Of a stretch of 26,438 bases of DNA, positions 1 through 8,988 are shown piece after piece. Made by a program: the position numbers and the translations under genes. The stretch comes from Bifiguratus adelaidae (Eukaryota > Mucoromycota > Endogonomycetes > Endogonales), in assembly GCA_002261195.1 (NCBI GenBank), contig MVBO01000177.1, positions 1-26,438 on the forward strand, in the 5' to 3' direction. Numbering within the stretch: position 1 is the stretch's first letter; every line of letters starts with the position of its first letter. The notes beneath the pieces were generated by a model. That model ran no database searches, had not been told where the DNA came from, and was given only the letters and a program-made list of their open reading frames with translations.

Positions 1-13
1 GGGGGGGGGGGGG
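1..13. repeat. 13-nt poly-G run at window edge
   Basis: The window opens with thirteen G residues in a row. A run this long at the very edge may be a contig-end or sequencing artefact, but a genuine homopolymer cannot be excluded. It lies in the 3' flank of the aquaporin gene and touches no coding sequence I can see. Confidence 0.8.
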
Positions 14-162
14 ACAAAGGAACAGAATCGCAGGAAACAAGCATGTGCGATTGCCGCATATTACATTCGAAAGGAGAGTCAAGAAGGAACACTTTAGAAT
101 CTATCTAAGACAGATGTGTCCATAAATATCAGAATTTGAGCTTCAGCTCTCGCTCACGGCAA

Positions 163-1137
163 TTAGGTGACCATTTGCTCTTCGTTATCAGTGGGCAATC
201 CCATGCCCTGAGGTTCTGGGTCAAAATCGACGTCTGCCTTGGCGGCATCATCAGTTCCCATTGCTATGTCATCGGGATCCTGAGTTTCGGCCTCAGCTTG
301 AGGAAGAAGCTGCAAGAAGCTGTGTTTAGTATGGATGTTTAGCAAATACGGATAGATGAATACTCACTAGTTCATATTTTCTCCATTTGAAAAGCATATA
401 AATGGCTGTGGACAATAGAGATCCGATCAGTGGTCCAATCCAAAAGATCCAATGTTGGCTTGTCCAAATTCCAGTCACAACGGCAGGGCCAACCGATCTG
501 GCGGGATTGATCGACGTGCCGTCGTACGGTGTGCAAACTAAGTGAGCCAGGAAAACCGCGAAGCCGACTGCCATAGGCGCCAGGAATGTAGATTTGCTCT
601 TTTCGACGGCAACAAACAACACGACGATGACGAGCATTGCCGTACTGAATGCCTCCAAGAAAGTATCCTGAGCCGAATTGATTTCCGGCGACACCTTATT
701 CACGCCGAGTAGAGGTCCTGGTGTCACGGCATCAAGCAAGGCCGAGCCAACAATGGAGCCCACCATCTCGGCAATAAAGTAGAGCAGGCCGCGAAAAGGC
801 GTGACATTGCCAGTGAGTAACAAAGCTAACAAAACGGCTGGGTTGAGGACCCCCCCCCCAGAAATACGGAAAATCATCCATACGGAAATCAACAGGGAAA
901 AGCCAAAGCTGAACGCGACTCCGAGAATTTGCCTAAAAATTTTGAGCACTGGGTAGGATCGACGAGTGATCGGCCATGGACTTACGATGGTGTTGGCGCG
1001 GTAGGGATTTGGTCTTGCCACAGGGTCGCTTGCACACCTCCCAGAGAGAGGAACATAAAAAAACACATTCCGACGAATTCGCCGGCCGCAGCGACCAAGT
1101 CGTTACGCATGGTTGGTGACCACAACACTCGTGCCAT
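163..1137 (-). CDS. Orthodox aquaporin (MIP family water channel)
   Basis: Three exons (1137-986, 932-368, 309-163), introns of 53 and 58 bp, 287 aa. A MIP-family channel that should pass water across the plasma or an internal membrane. Both half-helix boxes are present: NPA at residues 81-83 and NPA-R at 193-196 (SINPARS). A His (H181) in helix 5 and Arg196 fit the selectivity filter of orthodox water channels rather than aquaglyceroporins. Hydrophobic helices fill residues 18-215, followed by a soluble acidic tail of about 55 residues rich in Asp and Glu. The third exon has two nearby AG acceptors; only the one before 309 keeps the frame open. Ten G residues just before the first NPA box give SGGGVLNPA, one residue longer than the usual spacing. 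The start at 1137 is the first ATG before a continuous frame; ATG at 1110 is also possible. Confidence 0.92.
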
Positions 1138-1998
1138 CTTGAAGGGATCTCACCACGCGTAAAAGGACCAGATTGATATACAAGGCAAAAGACCGGGACG
1201 CATTAAAACTGATTGTGCATTTTATTCGATGATGGCCGCGTCTGGATGTTGATACGCTGAGAATGAAACACGGTCTTCAAGCACAGTAGCAGCAGCCCTG
1301 GCGAAATCTTTGAATTAGATGTCGACGGTCTCAGTTGAGGTTTGCATGAAATTTCCGTCGGCAAAAACGCTTGCCCGATGGCTCGCAATGAGTGACTTTG
1401 CTTGAGGATGATATCATATGACCAATCCGGACTCCGAAGGGATGCTACCATTCAAATGAGGTAGTCGATTCGCATAGATAAAGATTTTGCTTGATTTGCC
1501 CACGGTAACACGCTACACATTTAATTTAAACAATGGCAAGACAAGATTATGGAACAGTCTGTGTGAAAACATAAGCCGAGTGAGGCACACGAGATTTGAT
1601 AGATGTAGGTTGAACTAGACCCTGCTTGATCAGTTGCGCATGCAGGAGTCGATTTCGCCTGTCCCTGTTTCTGTATCTCCTCGCCAAACAATCTGTACAA
1701 AAAGGAAATTCACTGCCGGGGGAATCTCCTGGCTGACAATAATGGAATTTGGCCGGCGCGACCACATATTATTGGAGTTGGCGTGCATTGTACCGGAAGA
1801 GAACGCATTGTCAACCCCTTCGCGGAGTTTTAATCACCTTGGCGCTCCTTACGATTGTCCAATCTCTCTTATATATTATTGCTTGGATGGACTTGCGCCG
1901 CTTTTTGCAATGCAAACTTCTCCACTCTCTAAAGCCCTTTCCCTTCTTTAAACAGTTTTCACTGGCTAATCGGGCCTAAAGACATACACTCATTCTTC
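1138..1998. other. Intergenic region, probable divergent promoters
   Basis: This 861-bp stretch separates the aquaporin start (-) from the start of the Ser/Pro-rich gene (+). It holds only short frames (up to about 105 codons at 1634-1951) with no recognisable protein features and no clear splice partners. A TATATAT stretch near 1868-1877 lies about 120 bp upstream of the + strand ATG. I see no RNA gene or repeat. Confidence 0.5.
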
Positions 1999-3175
1999 AT
2001 GGACCATCCGCAAGACGGCGTGCCCAACGCCCTGTCATGGAGTGAGATTATCGACGCTTTCGACTCTCAAAGAGAGATTATGTTGGAACAAATCAAACTG
2101 GAGGTAAGCCAACTTACTATTGTCTCTGACATGCCTGTTGCTGATGCATACGTACTTTATATAGCCAGCCAAGTTTTCAGATTTCAATGTCACGCCCTTC
2201 TCATTGCTCAACGCGCTCTCTCCTACATCTGGCGACCTGACCACTGCGCGAACTACGAATACGACTACTATCGTAGGTGAAGCGCTAACAGAGGCGGCAC
2301 AGAGAGATCGAAATAGTCTACAGTCGGCACCCGCAAAGGCAAGGAAGCTCAAGCGAAAGTTAACTTCGGAATCGCAAAATGCCTTCCTGGAAACTGGCGT
2401 CTATTCACCGAGGACGATGACAAAAGCCCTAGAATCTCCGCCTACTAATCACATTTAGGGCTATCGGGGTAGACCATCCTCGCAGCCGACCATCCGGGTC
2501 AGTAATGTATCACCTATTGCACCGCGCCTTTCCGAGCCATTAGTCAACAGAGAGCCGCCGAGCCCGGTGGTTCGTACTCGGTCGAGACTCCGTTCGATCG
2601 TGACGTCCGTGAACCGACGACTGTCTAGGCATCTGAGTACTGATTCAGAAGGAACCAGTAAAGCTGACACAACAGACGACGAAGCCGTCAAGAACCTAGA
2701 GAAGAGCCAGATCGGAACAACGCAAGAGTCATTTGGTTCCGCAAAGTCACCGATGCGAATGAACAGTGGAAGATCAACTGCCAGTGCAGTTGTCAAGCAA
2801 CCACAACGTCCACCGAAAATGAAGCGACCACTATTTCGTCAGGATGCTTTCGCGCCGCCCAGTCCATTCTCTCCAGCGTCACAAACCTCACTGTCATCTC
2901 CCTCCTCACCACAATTTCCTACTTGGCTCCCATCGCCAAGCATACATCCCCTTGATATACCTCGGTCCCCCAACTCTCCTTATCGTACTCTCTACAATCG
3001 TTCTCCGTCACCCACCACGGAATACCCAACGGTTTTGAATCCACCGTCACCCCTTCGCTATACTCGAGCACTCTCTTTTGACCAGCGTCCAAGCTACCCA
3101 GGTTGGAAGACAAGCGATTGGGACTTCCCAACATCTGATAATGCGGAGCGAAGGAGAACTTGGCTTGCCCTCTGA
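1999..3175 (+). CDS. Unrecognised Ser/Pro-rich protein
   Basis: I do not recognise this protein. The best model has exons 1999-2103, 2165-2398 and 2459-3175 (351 aa). An in-frame TAG at 2456-2458 is the end of an intron: it sits at a strong acceptor with a CTACTAAT branch sequence just before it. The donor is uncertain: GTCTAT at 2399 gives a 60-bp intron of typical size but weak sequence, whereas GTAGGT at 2273 is a better donor but gives 186 bp and a 309-aa protein. Both keep the frame. The N-terminus (residues 1-35) looks helical; the middle is basic; the last 120 residues are rich in Ser, Pro, Tyr and Trp, with many SP pairs that could be kinase sites. Low complexity suggests a disordered regulatory or scaffold protein. 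Its stop lies 51 bp before the next gene on the same strand. Confidence 0.6.
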
Positions 3176-3226
3176 TGTGCGCAGAAGATATTCGTAATAC
3201 ATGTCGTGAAATTCCCAATTATAGGC

Positions 3227-4304
3227 ATGCCGAGCGACCCGTCCATTGCTAATGCCATTGTCTATATTGGCGAAGGGTTGGCTCATGTCCCACATCAGGT
3301 GCCTTTGAACTCCCCCGGTTTTACTCTGGCTGAAGCTGCTTCTACTCCTGCTATCGACAAACTCTGTGAATTGGGCGTGACCGGTAACATTGCGTTCCAG
3401 CGATCAAAAGCCGCGTCAGGTGAGTTGGAGAAATTCCCCTGCACAATTGCAATGGGTACTCAAGCCTTTCGCGTAGGTGCAAACGTGTTTGCGCAGCTGC
3501 TTGGTATAGGTATTGACAATGAGGGTACCCAAGTAAGCGTTTGACAGTGGATATACAATGTTGGATTCAAACAATTTCTATAGGCGGTAGACTTACTGCA
3601 TCAACGGTATGCAAACCGTTCCCCTGCGAGAGTTGCATGATAATGGTATCTAACGATACTGATAGATTTGGCAACATGCGCATTCAAGTTGTTACCAATG
3701 ATCCGCATGTCAACGCATTTCTGAACAACCTCGCCATACCCGTGCGCAACTACCCTTCCGCACAAGAGCTCGCCGAAATATGTCTAAATTTTGCAAACGC
3801 AAACACCGATCCAAAAAGCGACATAATGCTTGTGCATATGAAACCGCAGGAGACGTCCGTGGACGAAAGCATCAAATTGTTGCAAGCTTTAGATACTGCA
3901 GTTGCTACAGTTATAGACGCGCCCAAAACGTTCAAAGCGGTTGTCATGACAGGACATCAAGGAAGCTCTACTACGATAGAGAGCGCATCTCTGGCACCCA
4001 GCCTTCAAAGTTTGCGACCACAACAGAGTTTCCAAATCAAGGAAGGACAAATCTGCGAGGTGGACGACAGGTAAGATCCTTACCATCATTCCATGTCGCA
4101 GATAATTGACGCTATTTTGCTCTGCATAGCCTATCTCTCGCCTGCGCAGCCTATTACCACCCAACGGCGACTCGACGAGACACCGTGAGCAGGTTTTCGG
4201 AGAACGAGATTGGCACCACGGGAGGGAATGGCGTGATCTTGGCTTGGCACTTTATGCCAGAAATCGCGTTCAAGCTGGGATACGTACCCAAGTATGGCGC
4301 CTAA
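3227..4304 (+). CDS. Phosphoglycerate mutase-like (alkaline phosphatase fold) protein, probably degenerate
   Basis: Four exons (3227-3532, 3584-3606, 3666-4070, 4130-4304), 302 aa, joined by frame continuity at clear GT-AG sites; exon 2 is only 23 nt. The N-terminal pattern, a short hydrophobic strand followed by TLAEAASTPAIDKLCELG, resembles the start of the metalloenzyme/iPGM branch of the alkaline phosphatase superfamily, where a metal-binding ILDG motif precedes a TPNLDRLA-like helix. Later stretches, IMLVHMK plus an acidic helix ending in a LQALD segment, and VVMTGHQGSSTT, match the positions of the family VHVK..D and GDHSTP motifs. The usual Asp (here YIGEG) and the DH pair (here GHQG) are changed, so metal binding and catalysis are doubtful. 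The conserved-looking C-terminus (GTTGGNGVILAW and beyond) suggests a real, selected protein. The family call is tentative; the substrate is unknown. Confidence 0.65.
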
Positions 4305-4576
4305 TTATCCCATTTGGTGATGGTCAACGTGCTCAAAGTAGAGCATAACATTGATGCCTTTGATCATATCGAGATACCCAACAACAAAACTGAACCCTGC
4401 CTCATGAAAACCTCACTGCGGTTGGATGACACGCTTGTTTGATTCTATTGATCCAGTCTATCGTCTTTATTGGTACTCTATAATGAAGGAGAGTGAAGAG
4501 TGTGGATATGATGACATGTCGGATGGCAAGTGTACAATGCACAAGAGTTGCTGAATGGTCAAGAAACACGTCAAGC
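4305..4576. other. Convergent 3' flanks
   Basis: A 272-bp gap between the stop codons of the mutase-like gene (+) and the mitochondrial carrier (-). It should hold both 3' UTRs. I see no extra gene. Confidence 0.5.
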
Positions 4577-5557
4577 CTAGGAATGAGCCTTTCGGTACCA
4601 TGTCTTAAACTGCTCCAAGACCATAAATGTCACAATGGTGTGTGGTCCAAGTCGAATAAATGCAGGTGTCCAGCCACGGAAGAAGGCGCTGATACCTTCG
4701 TGTTTGAGCGTGTCGGCAAACGCTTGTAGAGTGGAGGCTGATTTTGAGGCGTTCATGATGCGCGTCTTGATAACATCCACGGGAGAGCAGATGGTAGTAG
4801 CAACAAGACCCTAAAAGACCATTAGCTCAAGATTCAAACGGCCTTATGCCTTGAATTTTTGTACTTACCGCCAGCAAGCTGGATGAGAAGTGGGTGAGGA
4901 CGCTTTCGGAGCGCATGTGAGCTTTAGTGATTAAAAGTTCCTTGAAAACATCATAGCTCGTAAGCTGCGAAGCTGTCATGAGAACAGCACGACCCATGTT
5001 TGGTCCAATGCCTCTCGCCAATGACTTGGCACCTTCCTCTTTGGCGATACGTATCAGTCCGTCAAAGGCATGTTTGTAATAACGTCTCAATTCTGGGGCA
5101 AGTTGACCATCGTTTTGCATGCGCACGTTGATGACATCAGCTGGGTTACCGAAAGCCCCGCCAACAGCTCCAGCAGTCGTAGAACAAAAGAGTAATTCCA
5201 AAAAGCTCGGTTCTGCAAGGCAGGACTCGATGAATACAAGGGATCATGACACTACTGCAACCTACTCCGGCCATTAGTGGTAAAATTCTCTTTAAGCTTC
5301 TCATACGCTCCAAATCTAACGGTTGAGTATGTTCCCTGACGCAAAACACTGGCCGATAAGCCATTATAAAGTGCCAAAGGGCCTTCATTCTTGACGATAA
5401 GCACCATGGTCCTGAGCATCCCCGGTTTTGTCGTGCCTTCGAAGGTTTGCAGTCGAACTTTGGCCAAATCAAACGGGTGGGATACGAGCGCTGCAACGCA
5501 TGACGCGGCCCCTCCAAACCAGAACGGAGTCGATTGCAGTGTCTTGTTACTTGACAT
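4577..5557 (-). CDS. DIC1: Mitochondrial dicarboxylate carrier (SLC25 family)
   Basis: Three exons (5557-5266, 5212-4869, 4810-4577), introns 53 and 58 bp, 289 aa, close to the roughly 300 aa usual for the family. Three repeats each carry the mitochondrial carrier signature: PFDLAKVRLQ (residues 28-37), NPADVINVRMQ and SPVDVIKTRIMN, with the matching EG motifs (NEGPLALYNG, EEGAKSLARG, HEGISAFFRG). The repeat sequences fit the dicarboxylate carrier subgroup, which exchanges malate or succinate for phosphate across the inner mitochondrial membrane; a neighbouring SLC25 subgroup is the main alternative. The start at 5557 puts the first repeat at the expected distance from the N-terminus with no presequence, as usual for these carriers. 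It is divergent from the ARPC5 gene, with 589 bp between starts. Confidence 0.92.
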
Positions 5558-6146
5558 ATTGAGCCGGGTGAAAGAGTGGAGATTTGGGAGGTGAAGCGAG
5601 TATAACTTGGTAGAATAAATAACTAATAATCTCCGTGGCAAGCCGCAAGAGAGGAAGGGAGGGGCAAAAGCACGCTCAAAGTCCGGTTGATTCCGTTCCT
5701 TTACAAGTTCGAACGGTAAAAGCTCGTGAGGGAAAAATTTGGTCCGAATGTCTAAAAGAGGAAACGGCTTCAGTTGACGAGAATAGATGTTTGATGCACT
5801 AATGAGACGACGATGTTGCCATGGATGCCTTAGAGGATTGAATGGGCAATGCCTCCTGCTTGCTAGTCTATACATCTCATGTATCATGAGGGAGTTCTTT
5901 GGCTCACATGGACCTGTCGTACATGTTAACGCAGGAAATTAGGAAATACCATGTGCGTCGACGCGGGACAGATCCTCCTCACGTTAAGTCAAATGACAAG
6001 GAGAGCCATTGCGCGCTGGGAGCGAGCCAAACATAGCCATCCATTGTTCGCTTTTATCCATTCAAAGCATCTTGCACTCCAAAAAAGGTAATCAAGGTTT
6101 GTGACGTCAAAACCTAGCTTGCAACTCTACGAGTTCATCTACCAGC
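5558..6146. promoter_or_regulatory. Shared promoter region DIC1 / ARPC5
   Basis: This 589-bp region lies between two divergent starts and contains no supportable gene; an open frame on the minus strand (5558-5887) is simply upstream extension of the carrier frame. It carries one palindromic TGACGTCA site, listed separately. Confidence 0.5.
6102..6109. promoter_or_regulatory. CRE-like palindrome TGACGTCA
   Basis: A full 8-bp cAMP-response-element palindrome 38 bp upstream of the ARPC5 ATG. Such sites are bound by bZIP factors of the ATF/CREB class in fungi. About 0.4 copies are expected by chance in a window of this size, so function is plausible but not shown. Confidence 0.35.
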
Positions 6147-6781
6147 ATGTCATTCCGAAGGATAGATATCGACGCTTACGACGAGGACCGCGTGACAGAG
6201 GATGAACTCTATGCCGACATTGAGGCCGGCAGTAACCCTCAAGAGATTGAAGCAGCTGTGCAATCAAGAGGCACCGAAGTGCGAAACCTATTGCAAAGGT
6301 AAAGCTCATACAGCTGCATGTTGGCGGTCAATGACTTAGTTTATCATAGGGGTAATGAGCGTCAGGCCTTGTCACTTTCTCTGCAAGACCCACCATACGG
6401 TCGCAATCTTGATACTGCCAAAGTAAGTTGACTCGCATTATCGTTATGTCTTTGGGATGGAAGGCTGACTGAGCCTCGATGTAGAGCAACAATACGCAAA
6501 CGGTGATGGATGTACTACAACGCTTCAGAGCGGCGGATATTGGAGATGTTGTGAAAGCGCTATCTAAAGATGAGCAAGATGTCCTCATGAAGTACATATA
6601 CGCTGGCTTGGCGAAGCCAGAATTGTTCAATCCAGCCGTGCTTCTCGGTTGGCATGAAAAGGTGGGTGTTAAAAGGTTAAATAGATATACAGCTTGCTCA
6701 TGAGATATCATGTAGTTGGTCGAAGTTGCTGGTCCTGGCTCCATTGTGCGTGTCATGACGGACCGACGTACTGTAGTATAG
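6147..6781 (+). CDS. ARPC5: Arp2/3 complex subunit 5 (p16-Arc)
   Basis: Four exons (6147-6298, 6350-6422, 6485-6661, 6716-6781), introns 51, 62 and 54 bp, 155 aa, matching the usual 150-155 aa. It is the smallest subunit of the seven-protein Arp2/3 complex, which nucleates branched actin at cortical patches. Family hallmarks are the N-terminal FRRIDIDAYDED segment, the central helical LMKYIYAGL motif, AVLLGWHEK, and the C-terminal end GSIVRVMTDRRTVV. All three introns restore exactly this conserved order, so the model is secure. The end is followed 47 nt later by AATAAA inside a predicted hairpin. Yeast name: ARC15. Confidence 0.95.
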
Positions 6782-6792
6782 AGGTGCTAAGA

Positions 6793-6844
6793 TGCGGTAT
6801 CTTAAAGAGTAGGATCTCTCTTGTTGGAATAAACTGATACCGCA
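6793..6844 (+). terminator. Hairpin enclosing poly(A) signal AATAAA (6828-6833)
   Basis: Perfect 9-bp inverted repeat TGCGGTATC (6793-6801) and GATACCGCA (6836-6844), with AATAAA in the loop, 47 nt after the ARPC5 stop and 106 nt from the convergent RPC17 stop. It probably marks the end of the ARPC5 transcript; whether the stem matters is inference. Confidence 0.45.
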
Positions 6845-6949
6845 GGATACATGAATGGAAAAGCACCGTCTATATCATGATTATGGACTACTATATACAA
6901 TCCGCGATGGCGCGGCCACTCTCAGTGTATGTCTAATGATGTGCCTCGG

Positions 6950-7673
6950 CTATTCTTCGTCATCCTGCGCATCTCCATCGGAGTCCCTGCCGGCGTCATC
7001 TACCAGTTCGTCGCCTTCCTGCACGCATTCGTCCGGGTGCGCCATCTCGGTATCTTCATACTTGATTTCATATTCTTCCGCATTGCCGTTGGGAAGATGT
7101 GCGTGACCATTCGTAATAGGCCCTTCCGCTTCCTCTTCATCATCCATGAGCTCATCCTGAGTTTCATCTCGGGGCAGGACTTGGGCAATTTTGTCGAGAA
7201 TACCTTCAAGGTCTTGTTGTCCAAATCGTTCCTCACATTCTTCGATGAGCTGAAATGGTGTAATTAATCAGATGGCTGCCAGCCAAATATGCATGGTCTG
7301 ACTTACCACCACAAGTTCAACAATGTTTCTTGGCCTCGAGTTGAGAATTTCTAATCGTTCTGCTTTTGTCAACGGGTACTGTTTGAATATAGCAAGAAAA
7401 TCTTGGACTTGTCGCGCGTCTTGAGTGGAGCATGCTGTCTTACTCAAATAGTCTGATGTCTTAGAGACCGACAAGGTTAATCGCTGCCGTCGCATCAATT
7501 TGAAGCCCTCTCACCTCGAATTGCACAGTCAACAGATTCTCACCCCAGAAATTAAGCCCTCCTAGGTTTGAATGTTCTGCACCAAAGTTTTTCTGCAACT
7601 CTGTCTGCTCCTTGAGGAAGGCAGCCACTTCATAGTTGCTAAGCAACGCTGCTCGCTCGTCGACTACTTCCAT
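6950..7673 (-). CDS. RPC17: RNA polymerase III subunit C17 (Rpb4/CRCP family)
   Basis: Three exons (7673-7515, 7459-7307, 7249-6950), introns 55 and 57 bp, 203 aa. It forms the Rpc17-Rpc25 stalk of RNA polymerase III, which transcribes tRNA and 5S rRNA genes in the nucleus and contacts initiation factors. The start is fixed by the family N-terminus MEVVDERAALLSNYEV; other hallmarks are YLSKTAC and PLTKAERLEILNSRP followed by EL and, across the second intron, an IEECEERF helix. The first acceptor is the AG at 7461-7460, the only one that joins the frames. The last 65 residues or so are strongly acidic and low-complexity, making the protein about 40 residues longer than yeast (161 aa) or human (148 aa) versions as I recall them. 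Confidence 0.93.
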
Positions 7674-7956
7674 GCATTCGACGCGCAAAAAGAAACGAGC
7701 CAGCACGTGACGTACCAATTCCCATTCTCATGAAAGACTCCCCGCTACATGTACATACTCAGTTGCGCTCGCTCCAATCGCAACGTGGTGTGAGCGCAAC
7801 TGACAGCGAGCCAATAAAGGCCCAACGGAAGTGGACCCGACGTGGGCTGAAACGCCGCGTTCGGAATTCTTGCCAAACGCAACATCGCCAAGCAGTGTGT
7901 TCAATTGACCTTTAGTCGTCCTCGGGAGCTTTCAACAGCTTCCATACTCCGACATT
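7674..7956. promoter_or_regulatory. Shared promoter RPC17 / PAS gene with dyad repeat and CCAAT boxes
   Basis: A 283-bp gap between divergent starts. It contains a 12-bp perfect inverted repeat (arms 7759-7770 and 7792-7803, 21-nt spacer), three CCAAT pentamers all reading on the + strand (7715, 7774, 7811), the second inside the spacer, and an overlapping CACGTG/TGACGT composite (7704-7713) 31 bp upstream of the RPC17 ATG. CCAAT sites are bound by the HAP complex in fungi; CACGTG by bHLH factors. Confidence 0.55.
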
Positions 7957-8924
7957 ATGGACCTTACATTCATTTCTTTTCACGACCTGACGCCGGCGGG
8001 AACATACTTGTTCCTGAGCGAGAGCATAACGGACGTTCTCGGGTGGGCTCCAGAGGAACTCGTCGGTGTGTCACCGTACACCCTGTTTCATCCACACGAT
8101 CTAAAGGCCGTACAACAGGTCCATCTAGCAGCTCTTCATCAAAATATTGTAGGTAACTTGGTTTACGTGCGCATGAGGCACAAGGACGGGAGATACATCG
8201 ACGTCGAGTCCAATGTTAACATGTGTTACGATACGATCACGACAGCAACAAGTTTACGCGATCGAACAGGCAACAGAGCAAAGAGTAAGTAGCAACGTGT
8301 GTCAAAGGGGGTGGTGATCACTTACAAGGAACGCGATTTCTTCATCAGTCCGCGCGGCAACGGCCGAGATGGTTTGGGAGGTAGCCGAAGATGGATCCTT
8401 GCGAAAGCTGGTAGGTGCATCTTGGTCATTGATCGACCGTGTGTTCATCAAGGGTGTAGAGCTGCTATCGCGACGCAACGTATGTTATGCCCACCTTGGA
8501 ACCATTCATTTGGGATCCAGCTACCCTCAAACCGGAACCGCGAGCCTGTCTCATCCTGAATCGCTTCACCTTGAGTTACACCGTCGTGTATTGTTCCAAA
8601 TCAACCGCAACCCTCTTAAACACACCCGCAAGCGACGTCCTCGGCCAGTCATTCCTCGATATGGTTCACCAAGATGATCAAGAAAATGTGAGATCACAAA
8701 TTGATATTGCCAAGACTCTCGATGCCATTGCTCATGTCAAATTTCGCGTTCGCCAAGACACTTGTGACGAACGTGACACAAGACCAGAACTCCCATCTCG
8801 CCACCGCTATCCCCTCCGATCCATGACTAGACCTTCAATGTCTATACACCGCTTACTTATCAATATCGAAGCCGTAGTCAATTGCACACGAGATGGTCTC
8901 GTCATTGTGCTGCGGCGGGAATAA
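7957..8924 (+). CDS. Two-PAS-domain signalling protein without LOV cysteine motif
   Basis: Three exons (7957-8284, 8349-8410, 8460-8924), introns 64 and 49 bp, 284 aa. The first PAS domain (about residues 3-95) shows LSESITDVLGWAPEELVG, an FHPHDL turn and MRHKDGRYIDVES, the classical PAS core plus PAC. A second PAS-like domain (about 150-284) shows LNTPASDVLGQSF and VHQDDQENV and ends in a DGLVIVLRR strand. It resembles the PAS parts of white-collar-type regulators, but there is no GRNCRFLQ flavin-binding motif, no GATA zinc finger and no nuclear-localisation tail, so it is not a photoreceptor of that class. It may be a partner or sensor in light, redox or metabolite signalling; the ligand is unknown. 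It shares a promoter with RPC17, and its stop is only 64 bp from the next gene. Confidence 0.8.
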
Positions 8925-8988
8925 AATGTGAAATTGCCCTTTTTATACTTGCATTGCAGACTGTGCTTCATTACCTCATTGTGCTATC

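Noticed and set aside
2456-2458. In-frame TAG as evidence of a pseudogene or recoded stop
   Set aside because: The TAG is directly preceded by a canonical branch site and behaves as a splice acceptor; intron removal keeps the frame.
5558-5887. N-terminal extension of the mitochondrial carrier
   Set aside because: The frame is open upstream of 5557, but carriers of this family begin close to the first helix; the MSSNK start gives the normal length.
7957-8924. White-collar-type blue-light receptor
   Set aside because: The PAS similarity is clear, but the flavin-binding LOV cysteine motif and a zinc finger are both absent.
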